The notes beneath the pieces are model-generated. The model ran no database searches and was not told the origin of the DNA. It was given only the letters and a program-made list of their open reading frames with translations. From Desulfonema limicola (lineage in GTDB: Bacteria; Desulfobacterota; Desulfobacteria; Desulfobacterales; RPRI01), in the NCBI GenBank assembly GCA_020723255.1, contig DYJH01000008.1, positions 1-41,124 on the forward strand: a stretch of 41,124 bases of DNA. Direction: 5' to 3'. Each line of letters opens with the position of its first letter. Position 1 is the first letter of the stretch. Shown here piece by piece: positions 16,437-24,621 of the stretch. The translations under genes and the position numbers were made by a program.

Positions 16437-16976
16437 ATGAAGCTTAAAACTAAAGATGGCGGATGGAGTCCGTATCTGGCCGGAGTTCTTTTGGGAATAC
16501 TGGCCGTTATTTCAGTTATTGCGACGACTAAACTGCTTGGAAAAACCCACTATTTAGGGGCATCGACTACATTTGTGAGGGCTGCCAGTCTTGTTGAAAA
16601 TAAAATTGCACCGGACCATGTGGCTTCAAACAAGTATTTTACCGAAACAAAAGTTAAGGTTGACTGGCAGTTCATGCTGGTTTTCGGCATTTTCCTGGGT
16701 GCGCTGATATCTTCAATAATTGATAAAAGTTTTAAAATAGAGAGCGTTCCACCCACATGGGAAGAGTATTTCGGCCCATCAATAGGAAAACGGGCTATCG
16801 GAGCTTTTGCGGGCGGTATTGTTGCCATGGTTGGTGCACGAATGGCCGATGGATGCCCAAGCGGGCATGGTCTTAGCGGAATGATGCAGTTATCGGCGAG
16901 TTCATTTGTGGCTTTGGCGATGTTTTTTGGCGTAGGCGTTTTAGTGGCTGGTATGTTTTACAAAAGGAGGGCATAA
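16437..16976 (+). CDS. YeeE/YedE (DUF395) sulfur transporter, first half
   Basis: A 179-residue membrane protein of the YeeE/YedE family, whose characterised member TsuA imports thiosulfate. The conserved cysteine motif is ADGCPSGHGLSG, with C140 the candidate substrate-relay residue. Full-length family members have two such repeats in one chain; this gene encodes one repeat and the next gene the other. A strong AAGAAGGGAGG ribosome site precedes the ATG at 16437. The stop shares one base with the next start (TAATG), so the two halves are made in equal amounts. Confidence 0.88.
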   Translation: MKLKTKDGGWSPYLAGVLLGILAVISVIATTKLLGKTHYLGASTTFVRAASLVENKIAPDHVASNKYFTETKVKVDWQFMLVFGIFLGALISSIIDKSFKIESVPPTWEEYFGPSIGKRAIGAFAGGIVAMVGARMADGCPSGHGLSGMMQLSASSFVALAMFFGVGVLVAGMFYKRRA

Positions 16977-17506
16977 TGAATACCGATCAGTGGTTGGGGC
17001 TTATTACTGGAGTAGCGTTCGGATTTTTGCTGCAAAAAGGCCGTGTTCTTCGTTTTGATAAACAGGTTGGCGCTATGATGTTAAATGACATGACAATATT
17101 AAAATTTATGTTGTCTGCTATATTGGTAGGGATGGTAGGCATTCTCCTGCTTTCGAATGCCGGAATTATAAAATTAAGCCACAAGCCTATGAATCTTGGT
17201 GCAGTTTTGCTGGGAGGGTCTTTATTCGGAGCAGGATGGGCGATAATGGGTTTTTGTCCCGGAACTTCGATCGGAGCCATAGGAGAAGGGCGATGGCACG
17301 CCATTTTTGCTGTAATCGGAATGGTGGCAGGAGCCGCGGTGTATGCGGAACTTTACCCGTTTTTTAATTCCACTATTCTTGCTTGGAAAGATTTTGGAAA
17401 GATAGCTCTTCCGGAAACAATAGGTGTATCACAATGGATAATTGTCCCCATATTCTGGGTTGTGGCAATAGCAATGTTTATTTTGTTTGAGAAGAAAAAA
17501 ATATGA
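16976..17506 (+). CDS. YeeE/YedE (DUF395) sulfur transporter, second half
   Basis: A 176-residue partner of the preceding gene. It begins with a membrane helix and LLQKGRVLRFDKQVGAMML, and the second family motif is IMGFCPGTSIGAIGEG with C94. Together with C140 of the partner this makes the two-cysteine relay described for thiosulfate uptake. Five or six hydrophobic segments are visible. An AAAAGGAGG ribosome site lies inside the end of the upstream gene. It is followed 12 bases later by the thiolase gene, so transcription probably continues. Substrate could be thiosulfate or another reduced sulfur or selenium species. Confidence 0.87.
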   Translation: MNTDQWLGLITGVAFGFLLQKGRVLRFDKQVGAMMLNDMTILKFMLSAILVGMVGILLLSNAGIIKLSHKPMNLGAVLLGGSLFGAGWAIMGFCPGTSIGAIGEGRWHAIFAVIGMVAGAAVYAELYPFFNSTILAWKDFGKIALPETIGVSQWIIVPIFWVVAIAMFILFEKKKI

Positions 17507-17518
17507 AAGGGAGAAAAC

Positions 17519-18691
17519 ATGAAAGAAGCTGTTATTGTTAGCGCTGTCAGGACACCTCTTGGCAGTTTCAATGGGTCTTTGGGAAGCATCGGAGCCACAA
17601 AGCTTGGAGCTATTGTTATCGAGGAAGCAGTTAAAAGAGCCGGCATTGATAAAAAAGATGTTAATGAAGTTATGATGGGATTAGTTCTGCCCTGCGGTTA
17701 CGGCCAGAATCCGGCCAAACAGGCTGCTGTTTTGGCAAGCATGCCCTGGGAAACGGAATGCATCACCATCAATAAAGTTTGCGGTTCGGCTTTAAAAACT
17801 GTAATGCTTGCGGCACAGGCAATCCAAACAGGAGACGCTGAAGTTGTTGTTGCAGGAGGCATGGAAAGCATGAGCATGGCTCCATACTATCTTGACAAAG
17901 CCCGCTTCGGATACCGCATGGGAGAGGGAAAACTGAAAGACCATATGATTAACGACGGCCTGTGGGATATAGTAAATGATTTCCATATGGGAATGTCTAA
18001 TGAACTATGCTCTGAAAAATACAATATAAGCCGGGAAGATCAGGATCATTATGCAGACGAATCATATAGGAGAGCAATGCATGCAATTTCTTCAGGGCGA
18101 TTTAAAGACGAAATTGTTCCTGTCGAAGTTGCTGCAAAAAAAGGAGTTAAAATATTTGATACGGATGAATGCCCCCAGGAAACAAGTTATGAAATTCTTT
18201 CAAAGATGAAACCCGCTTTTAAGAAAGACGGAATAGGCACTGCCGGAAATGCTTCAATTATAAGTGATGGCGCTGCCGCTGTTGTGGTGATGTCGAGAGA
18301 CAAAGCTGAAAAACTCGGCTGCAATATCATGGCGACAATCGGCGCTCAGGCATCGTATGGCATAGATATGAAATATGTGCTTGTTGCCCCCATATGGGCT
18401 ATTCCGAAATGCCTCGCAAAAGAAGGGATTTCAAAGAAAGACATAGACCTTTATGAAATAAATGAGGCTTTCAGTGGATCAACGGTGGCGGTTCTTCGCG
18501 AGCTAAAACTGGATCCTTCAAAAGTTAATGTAAACGGCGGCGGTGTGGCTCTCGGACATCCCATAGGAGCCAGCGGGTGCCGTGTACTTGTTACTCTTTT
18601 ATATGAAATGATAAAACAGGATAAGAAAACCGGGCTTGCTTCCCTGTGCCTCGGCGGAGGAGAAGCAGTTGCTTTGCTTGTAAAAAGATAG
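17519..18691 (+). CDS. Acetyl-CoA C-acetyltransferase (thiolase)
   Basis: A 390-residue thiolase of normal length. The nucleophilic cysteine is C88 in INKVCGSALK, the NEAF motif is present (EINEAFSGSTVAV), the catalytic histidine is H347 in GGGVALGHPIGASG, and the second cysteine is C377 in LCLGGGEA. It condenses two acetyl-CoA to acetoacetyl-CoA or cleaves 3-ketoacyl-CoA. A GGGAG ribosome site precedes the ATG. The next gene, 19 bases on, is the 3-hydroxyacyl-CoA dehydrogenase that uses its product. The pair with the acyl-CoA dehydrogenase downstream points to butyryl-CoA or short-chain beta-oxidation chemistry. Confidence 0.95.
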   Translation: MKEAVIVSAVRTPLGSFNGSLGSIGATKLGAIVIEEAVKRAGIDKKDVNEVMMGLVLPCGYGQNPAKQAAVLASMPWETECITINKVCGSALKTVMLAAQAIQTGDAEVVVAGGMESMSMAPYYLDKARFGYRMGEGKLKDHMINDGLWDIVNDFHMGMSNELCSEKYNISREDQDHYADESYRRAMHAISSGRFKDEIVPVEVAAKKGVKIFDTDECPQETSYEILSKMKPAFKKDGIGTAGNASIISDGAAAVVVMSRDKAEKLGCNIMATIGAQASYGIDMKYVLVAPIWAIPKCLAKEGISKKDIDLYEINEAFSGSTVAVLRELKLDPSKVNVNGGGVALGHPIGASGCRVLVTLLYEMIKQDKKTGLASLCLGGGEAVALLVKR

Positions 18692-18710
18692 AAGAATAAA
18701 GGAGAAAATA

Positions 18711-19562
18711 ATGGAAATTAAAAAATTTGGTGTTGTCGGAGCTGGTCAGATGGGAAACGGTATCGCTCAGGTCGCAGCAATGAGCGGTATTGAAGTTATA
18801 ATGAACGATATAAAAAACGAATTCGTCCAGCGTGGGTTTGATACTATTGCAAAGAACCTTTCCCGAAGTGTTGAAAAAGGAAAGATGGCTGCAGAAGAAA
18901 AAGATGCGATTTTAAAACGCATTAAAACAAGCATCGATCTCAAAGATATGGCCGAAGCCGATTTTGTTGTAGAAGCCGCCACTGAAAATGAGACTTTAAA
19001 ATTCCAGATATTCAAAGATCTGGATAAAATATGTAATGAAAATATCATTCTTTCCACAAACACATCTTCTATTCCGATAGGACGCATAGCATCCCAGACA
19101 AAAAGAGCTGATAAAATAATCGGAATGCATTTCATGAATCCTGTGCCCGTTATGAAACTTGTTGAGGTAATACGTGGAATTGCCACTTCGGATGAAACCT
19201 ATAAAACAACTTGGGATCTTTCGATTAAATTCGGCAAAACTCCGGCTTCATCGGAAGACTACCCGGGTTTTATTGCAAACAGGATTCTTATGCCCATGAT
19301 AAATGAAGCGATATTCTGTCTTTATCATGGAGTTGGAACTAAAGAAGACATCGACACGGTTATGAGACTTGGGATGAATCATCCTATGGGGCCTCTTGCT
19401 CTTGCCGATCTTATCGGCCTCGATACCTGTCTTGCCATAATGGAAACAGTATATGACGGGTTCAAAGATTCTAAATACAGGCCATGCCCGCTGCTTCGGA
19501 AATATGTGGAAGCCGGATGGCTTGGGAAAAAAACGGGGCGCGGTTTTTACGAATATAAATAA
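18711..19562 (+). CDS. 3-hydroxybutyryl-CoA dehydrogenase
   Basis: A 283-residue enzyme of the size of clostridial-type Hbd. The NAD-binding loop is GVVGAGQMGNGIAQ (residues 7-20). Catalytic residues fit the family: H140 in IIGMHFMNPVPVMKLVE with E152 nearby, and N190 in PGFIANRIL. The C-terminal domain has GLDTCLAIMETVYDGF and ends KKTGRGFYEYK, both hallmarks. It interconverts acetoacetyl-CoA and 3-hydroxybutyryl-CoA in the cytoplasm. An AAAGGAGAAAA ribosome site precedes it. No enoyl-CoA hydratase gene occurs in this window, so that step must be supplied from elsewhere. Confidence 0.95.
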   Translation: MEIKKFGVVGAGQMGNGIAQVAAMSGIEVIMNDIKNEFVQRGFDTIAKNLSRSVEKGKMAAEEKDAILKRIKTSIDLKDMAEADFVVEAATENETLKFQIFKDLDKICNENIILSTNTSSIPIGRIASQTKRADKIIGMHFMNPVPVMKLVEVIRGIATSDETYKTTWDLSIKFGKTPASSEDYPGFIANRILMPMINEAIFCLYHGVGTKEDIDTVMRLGMNHPMGPLALADLIGLDTCLAIMETVYDGFKDSKYRPCPLLRKYVEAGWLGKKTGRGFYEYK

Positions 19563-19572
19563 AGGATATGTT

Positions 19573-20124
19573 ATGGTGAAAAAAAAAGCCGATTCTATCG
19601 TTGGGATAGGAAAGAAAATCCAGATAATCCGAACGGAAAAAAAAGTTGCTCTTGACCGGGTAGCCAATGAGACGGGGTTTTCAATAGATTACCTTAAGGA
19701 AATTGAGGCCGGCAGTGTGTTTCCTCCTGTAGGAGCGCTTCTCCAGATAGCAAAAGCGCTGGAAATAGATTCGGGGTTTTTTCTTAGGGAGCAGGAATCA
19801 GCTTTAAAAAAGCGCAGTAAAGACTATATCAAGCGAACAGAAAATTATGCTTATACAACTCTCACGCCGGAAGCGGAAAACAAGCATTTAAAGGCTTTTA
19901 AGATAACTATCGAGCCTTTGCAGGAACATAAAGGCGTAGGATATCATCACGAAGGCGAAGAATTCGTGTATGTTCTTAAAGGAAAAGTGGAGGTGATTGT
20001 CGGCGAACATATCAACAAGCTTTCAGAGGGCGATTCACTCCATTTTAATTCCGGAATCAGGCATATGCTCAGAAATGCTGGCAAAGAACTTGCCGAGTTA
20101 ATTGTAGTTATTTACGGACCTTGA
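19573..20124 (+). CDS. XRE-family regulator with cupin domain
   Basis: A 183-residue protein of the HTH-cupin architecture. Residues 14-70 are the helix-turn-helix (IGKKIQIIRTEKKVALDRVA, then TGFSIDYLKEIEAGSVFPPV). Residues 110-180 are a cupin: GVGYHHEGEEFVYVLKGKVE with the metal-type HH...E pattern, then HFNSGIRHMLRN. ATG at 19573 is chosen over longer frames because AAAGGA is seven bases upstream and the HTH begins soon after. It sits between the dehydrogenase and the acyl-CoA dehydrogenase genes, so it probably senses a pathway metabolite and regulates the set. The ligand is unknown. Confidence 0.9.
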   Translation: MVKKKADSIVGIGKKIQIIRTEKKVALDRVANETGFSIDYLKEIEAGSVFPPVGALLQIAKALEIDSGFFLREQESALKKRSKDYIKRTENYAYTTLTPEAENKHLKAFKITIEPLQEHKGVGYHHEGEEFVYVLKGKVEVIVGEHINKLSEGDSLHFNSGIRHMLRNAGKELAELIVVIYGP

Positions 20125-20153
20125 TTTTTTCAGTTACTTTTTAAAGAGAGTTA

Positions 20154-21311
20154 ATGATGTCATATTTTCTTACAGATGAGCAACTGATGATTCGCGATAT
20201 GGTACGTGAGTTTTCACGCAAATTTGTGGCTGCTACGGCTATGGAGCGTGATTTGAGCAGAGAGTTTCCTGCTGAAAACTTCGAAAAAATGGCCGAGCTC
20301 GGGCTAATGGGCATGATGATTCCTCCCGAATATGGCGGATCGGGCACCGATACGGTAAGCTATGTCCTTGCCCTTTCCGAAATTGCGTACTCGTGCGCTT
20401 CAACCGCTGTTGTGATGTCTGTTCATAACTCGATAGTATGCGAAAGCGTACTGCGTTACGGTACAGATGAGCAGAAGATACGGTATTTAAAATATCTTGC
20501 TTCAGGAAAAATGATAGGCGCTTTTGCCATGACGGAGCCGCATGCAGGTTCTGATCCGGTAAGCCAGAAGACTTCGGCGGTAAAAGACGGCGATTATTAT
20601 GTGCTAAACGGCGTCAAACGGTTTATCACCACCGGAAAAAATGCAGGACTTACAATAGTTACTGCGAGCACTGATTCTGCTAAAAAACACAAGGGAATCA
20701 GCGCATTTATAGTAGCCAAAGATACCCCCGGATTTTTGGCGGGAAAAGAGGAAGACAAAATGGGGCTTCGCGGTTCCGACACCTGTGATCTTATTTTTGA
20801 CAATTGCCGGGTGCATAAAAGAGATCTTCTGGGAAGCGAGGGAGATGGCTTTAAAATAGCAATGTCGGCTCTTGACGGCGGCAGGATCGGAATTGCGGCA
20901 CAATCGGTCGGAGTCGCTCAGGCGGCGCTTGATGCAGCGGTGAAATATGCAACCCAGCGCGAACAATTCGGTCAGGCTATTTCAAAATTTCAGGGACTTC
21001 GTTGGATGGTAGCAGAAATGGCAACCGAAGTCGAAGCTGCGCGCCAGTTGATGTTTTCGGCGGCAGCCATAAAAGACAAAGGCGAAAACTATACACTCCA
21101 GGCTTCCATGGCAAAGCTGTTTGCCTCCGAAATGGTAAACCGCGTTACCGCAATAGCATTGCAAATACACGGCGGATACGGTTTTATTAAAGAATACCCG
21201 GTCGAAAGGTTTTACAGGGATGCAAGAGTATTTACAATTTATGAGGGAACATCGGAAATACAGAAAATAGTAATTTCGAATCATATTTTTAATGACAAGA
21301 GAAGAATGTAA
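20154..21311 (+). CDS. Short-chain acyl-CoA dehydrogenase
   Basis: A 385-residue flavoenzyme, normal length for butyryl-CoA-type dehydrogenases. Landmarks: FAMTEPHAGSDPVSQKTSA (FAD-binding segment), CRVHKRDLLGSEGDGFKIAM, QREQFGQAISKFQGLRW, LQIHGGYGFIKEYPVER, and FTIYEGTSEIQKIVI, where E364 is the expected catalytic base. It oxidises acyl-CoA to enoyl-CoA or runs in reverse if coupled to an electron-transfer flavoprotein, whose genes are not here. Two ATGs in tandem (20154, 20157) are possible starts; AAAGAGAG lies just upstream. The 3' end overlaps rlmN by 20 bases. Confidence 0.95.
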   Translation: MMSYFLTDEQLMIRDMVREFSRKFVAATAMERDLSREFPAENFEKMAELGLMGMMIPPEYGGSGTDTVSYVLALSEIAYSCASTAVVMSVHNSIVCESVLRYGTDEQKIRYLKYLASGKMIGAFAMTEPHAGSDPVSQKTSAVKDGDYYVLNGVKRFITTGKNAGLTIVTASTDSAKKHKGISAFIVAKDTPGFLAGKEEDKMGLRGSDTCDLIFDNCRVHKRDLLGSEGDGFKIAMSALDGGRIGIAAQSVGVAQAALDAAVKYATQREQFGQAISKFQGLRWMVAEMATEVEAARQLMFSAAAIKDKGENYTLQASMAKLFASEMVNRVTAIALQIHGGYGFIKEYPVERFYRDARVFTIYEGTSEIQKIVISNHIFNDKRRM

Positions 21312-22365
21312 AATATATTTTGTGAATTCACAATTTAAAAAAAATATAATTGAGCTTTCAAAAGAAGAATTATATTCCCGGTTAAAAGATATGGGAATTG
21401 AAGACTACAGGGCTCTTCAGATCTTTAAGTGGATTTATCTAAAACAGGTTGATACATTTGAAGAAATGACAGACATTGGGCTTGAATTAAGAAGTATTTT
21501 TTCGGATCACTTTACAATAAACCGGCTTGATAAACAAAAAGTTGAGGTATCAAGCGATGGTTCAAAAAAATACTTGTTCGGATTAGCGGATGGAAATCAT
21601 ATCGAAAGCGTTCTTATCCCTGAAAAGAATCACTATACTCTTTGTATATCAAGCCAGGTCGGATGTGCCCAGGGATGCAGGTTTTGCTTAACAGCAAGCG
21701 GCGGTTTTATCAGAAATCTTTCAAAAGCAGAAATCGTATCTCAGGTACGGGATATTCAAAACGATCTCGCAGGAAGTAAGCTGCCTCTCTCAAATATTGT
21801 TTTCATGGGAATGGGTGAACCGCTTGCAAACTATAAAAACGTTATAAAAGCAATAGATACAATTTTGTCTGAAGATGCCGGTCTTGGTTTCTCCAAAAGA
21901 AAGGTTACCGTTTCTACAGCCGGCCTTGTTCCTTTTTTAAAAGATCTTGGAAAAGATACCGGAGTTAATCTTGCAGTATCATTGAATGCAGCAGATAATG
22001 AAACAAGAGATATGTTGATGCCGGTAAACAGAAAATATCCTATTGAAGAACTGATTGAAGCATGCCGTGTCTATGATTTGAAACCCAGAAACAGGATAAC
22101 TTTTGAATATATTCTTATTAAAGGCGTAAATGATTCCCCCGCTGATGCAAAACGTCTTTCAAAACTGCTAAGATCCGTTAAAGCAAAAATAAACCTGATT
22201 CCCTTTAATGAGTATGAAGCAAGCGAATTTAAAAGACCCGATGAATCTGCAATCAGAAGTTTTCAGGAAATACTGCTAAATAAAAATTATACCGCTGTAA
22301 TACGGCACAGCAAAGGGCATGATATTTCGGCAGCCTGTGGGCAGCTTCGGGCAAGGAGTTGTTGA
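21292..22365 (+). CDS. rlmN: Dual-specificity RNA methyltransferase RlmN
   Basis: A 357-residue radical SAM methyltransferase that makes 2-methyladenine at position 2503 of 23S rRNA and A37 of some tRNAs. The cluster motif CAQGCRFC places the three iron-sulfur cysteines at C125, C129 and C132. The C-terminal HSKGHDISAACGQL carries the resolving C349, and the other methyl-carrying cysteine is expected upstream in the same fold. NIVFMGMGEPLANY, AVSLNAADNETRDMLMPVN and RITFEYILIKGVND are typical. The start lies within the acyl-CoA dehydrogenase gene with no clear ribosome site, so a later start is possible. Confidence 0.95.
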   Translation: MTREECKIYFVNSQFKKNIIELSKEELYSRLKDMGIEDYRALQIFKWIYLKQVDTFEEMTDIGLELRSIFSDHFTINRLDKQKVEVSSDGSKKYLFGLADGNHIESVLIPEKNHYTLCISSQVGCAQGCRFCLTASGGFIRNLSKAEIVSQVRDIQNDLAGSKLPLSNIVFMGMGEPLANYKNVIKAIDTILSEDAGLGFSKRKVTVSTAGLVPFLKDLGKDTGVNLAVSLNAADNETRDMLMPVNRKYPIEELIEACRVYDLKPRNRITFEYILIKGVNDSPADAKRLSKLLRSVKAKINLIPFNEYEASEFKRPDESAIRSFQEILLNKNYTAVIRHSKGHDISAACGQLRARSC

Positions 22366-22450
22366 ACGGCGTTGACAATAAGCTAAGTAACAAGGCTACG
22401 ATTTAGAAAAGCTTCTACAGTGAGTTGCTTAAAAAGATTCAAACTTTCCA

Positions 22451-22714
22451 TCACTTTTTCAGACATTCAATCAGGGTGTTCAAATTAACGATTTTCACGT
22501 TTACACCTTCATATTCCCTGTCCATAACCCGATCGACATCCGCTGCAACAACAAATGAATCACCTTCCGGATAACGATGGCGGAAAAGCCTCAGGTTGCA
22601 GGGATCAAAATCACGGCATGACCACTTACATTCAATGGCTACGGGGGGCTTGCCTCTTCTATCGATTATGAAATCGATTTAGTTGCCGCGTTTATCTCTC
22701 CAGTATTGTATGAC
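22451..22714 (-). pseudogene. DUF4143 ATPase remnant, C-terminal end only
   Basis: Reading the minus strand from 22714 gives the nuclease-like C-terminus of an AAA/DUF4143 ATPase: VIQYWRDKRGN, a TAA stop, IDFIIDRRGKPPVAIECKWS, and on to VNLNTLIECLKK with a natural TGA at 22451. The in-frame TAA at 22679-22681 replaces the expected glutamate of GNEIDF. No ATPase domain is visible upstream, so only about 88 codons of a roughly 400-codon gene survive. The family is judged from the QYWRDKRGN-(E)-IDF and AIECKW pattern. Confidence 0.7.
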
Positions 22715-23401
22715 CCCTGTCGTCAATAATGTACACCAATTTATTATTCACGCCGCTTGTTCTAATGCGTAAAATTGCTTCTCAAAAACAAACGGAGTCC
22801 GCTCCCGTTTCCAAAAGGTGGTATCCAATTAGCACTCTGATGATTTCCAGCGGTAAGAAGCTTGCCACAAAATAAGCAATAAGCAAAATCCGAAGGCAAG
22901 AACCCTCCACAGCCAAATTCAGCAGCATGATGCCACTTCGCTTCTGAAATGATATCAAGCCCCAATTGATTATCCTGTCCCCGATAACAGAGGCATTCTT
23001 TATCTGCCCTTTTATTGCTATTTCTTCTACGACTTTGGGATATGTTTTGGATGGTATGACGGCAATTGTTCCTGTATTGTCGGCGAGCATGAAATAGCCC
23101 TGCCCTAAAAAATAGATGACTGTTTATTTTAGTAAAAAAGACCTACCACTTTGATTTATCAAAAACAATTTATTTTTCTAGTTTTTGTTGTCTGAAAGTT
23201 GTTAGCGGATAAGCGCTAATTAGATCTATCAGAGCGGAAATTGTATGGACTATGATAAGCATCATCTCCTGAGATCTAAATCGTGGTCAGGGACAGGCAC
23301 TGCCGGAAGGACAAAAGATGATATTTCTCTAACTTTACAAAAAAATATATTTATTTATAAAGTTAGGTTTACAATTTTTTATATTTTTATATGATAATGG
23401 T
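22715..23401. other. Non-coding or degenerate stretch between ATPase relics
   Basis: About 690 bases without a supportable gene. Open frames of about 100 and 67 codons on the minus strand (22782-23090, 22762-22965) overlap each other, match no family I recognise and have unlike neighbours, so they may be relic fragments. At 23329-23337 and 23358-23366 a perfect 9-bp inverted repeat (CTAACTTTA/TAAAGTTAG) sits in AT-rich DNA just before the second ATPase relic. The segment around 23281-23310 has a different, more G-rich composition. Confidence 0.5.
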
Positions 23402-24591
23402 ATGTATATAGATCGAATAACAGAATAAGTTTTACTGGACAAGCTGAATTTAAAAAAAATATGCATTATCCTCGGTGCCAGACAAACCGGCAAAACCACG
23501 CTGATTAAGCATCTTCTTGCAGATAAAAACAGCATATATTTCAACCTTGATATCGATGTTGATAAGCAACGGCTGGTTTCAGCATCATCACTTGAGCCTG
23601 AAAAAGCGCTCAAAAGTCTGGGAGGTAAAAAGCATATCATAATTGATGAGGCCCAACGATTGCCGGATATCGGCAGAATAACGAATGGCTGGTACGATGC
23701 CGGTGTTGATTCAAAAATAATACTATTAGGATCGAGCAGCCTTGATTTATTAAACAAATCAGCGGAGAGTCTTGCCGGTCGCAATGAAAAAATATATCTT
23801 CCTCCTTTGACCTTTCAGGAGATAATCGAAGATCAGAATTGGTATTTTTCTGATTTTAACAAGGAAGAATTCAATAGTCATTTTTCCAATCAAATTAATG
23901 TAATTCTGATCCAATCTATCGTTTTTGGAAATTACCCCGAAACAGTGACAACCGATGGGAAAAGGGAGTATTTAATCAATTTAATTTCCGACTACATATT
24001 TAAGGATGTTCTGCAATTCGGTTTGATAAAGACGACGGAACCCATAAAAAAACTGCTTTTTTTCTTGCGCATCAGATCGGTTCGGAAGTATCGGTTAATG
24101 AACTCGCCGCCGGTCTCGGCATGGCCAGGCAGACGGTTGAGCGTTATCTCGACTTGCTGGAACAGACGTTTATCACTTTTTCTTTGCCTGCTTTCAGCAC
24201 AAATCCCCGCAAAGAAATCACAAAAAGCAAAGAGATATATTTTTGGGATACCGGCGTTCGCAATGCTTTGCTGAATGACTTTTCATTAAACACGGCAAGA
24301 AGCGATATAGGCGCATTATGGGAAAATTGGGTTGTCTCCGAATTCGCGAAATTTAATATGCTTTGCGGTAAAAGCTATAATCTGTATTTCTGGCGATCAA
24401 AAGCAGGCGCTGAAATCGATTTGGTAATTAAAAAAGACAACGCCATAAACGCCTTTGAGATTAAATGGAAAAAAGGAAAAACTCCTACTAAAGTTTTTAC
24501 CAAAGATTATGGGGTAAAAATCGATGTTATAACAAGTTCACAGCCGATAATTGATTTTGTTTGGCATAAAATTTCAACCTGCCGGTTCTGA
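23402..24591 (+). pseudogene. AAA/DUF4143 ATPase with nonsense codon and frameshift
   Basis: A nearly full-length ATPase of the same family as the one at 2085, but broken twice. It starts MYIDRITE, then a TAA at 23426-23428, then in the same frame Walker A GARQTGKTT, Walker B HIIIDEAQRLPDI and SKIILLGSSSLDL. At about 24060-24070 one base is missing: the frame ending IKKLLFFL resumes one frame over as AHQIGSEVSVNELAAGLGMA. It runs on through RQTVERYLDLLEQTF, IYFWDTGVRNALL and the nuclease-like YFWRSKAGAEIDLVI...FEIKW to the stop at 24591. Both lesions are single-base events, so inactivation is recent. Confidence 0.85.
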
Positions 24592-24621
24592 TGATAATAG
24601 AGAATTTCTCCATGAATTATA

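Noticed and set aside
18767-19186. A 139-codon minus-strand frame
   Set aside because: Antisense to the 3-hydroxybutyryl-CoA dehydrogenase, whose catalytic residues are intact.
22782-23090. A 102-codon minus-strand frame starting MLADNTGTIAVIPSKTYP
   Set aside because: The first 50 residues look protein-like, but the rest does not and no family was recognised; reported only as degenerate DNA.
23281-23310. Possible REP/transposon-associated sequence
   Set aside because: The G-rich segment recalls repeat elements of related genomes, but there is no second copy in the window and no transposase.
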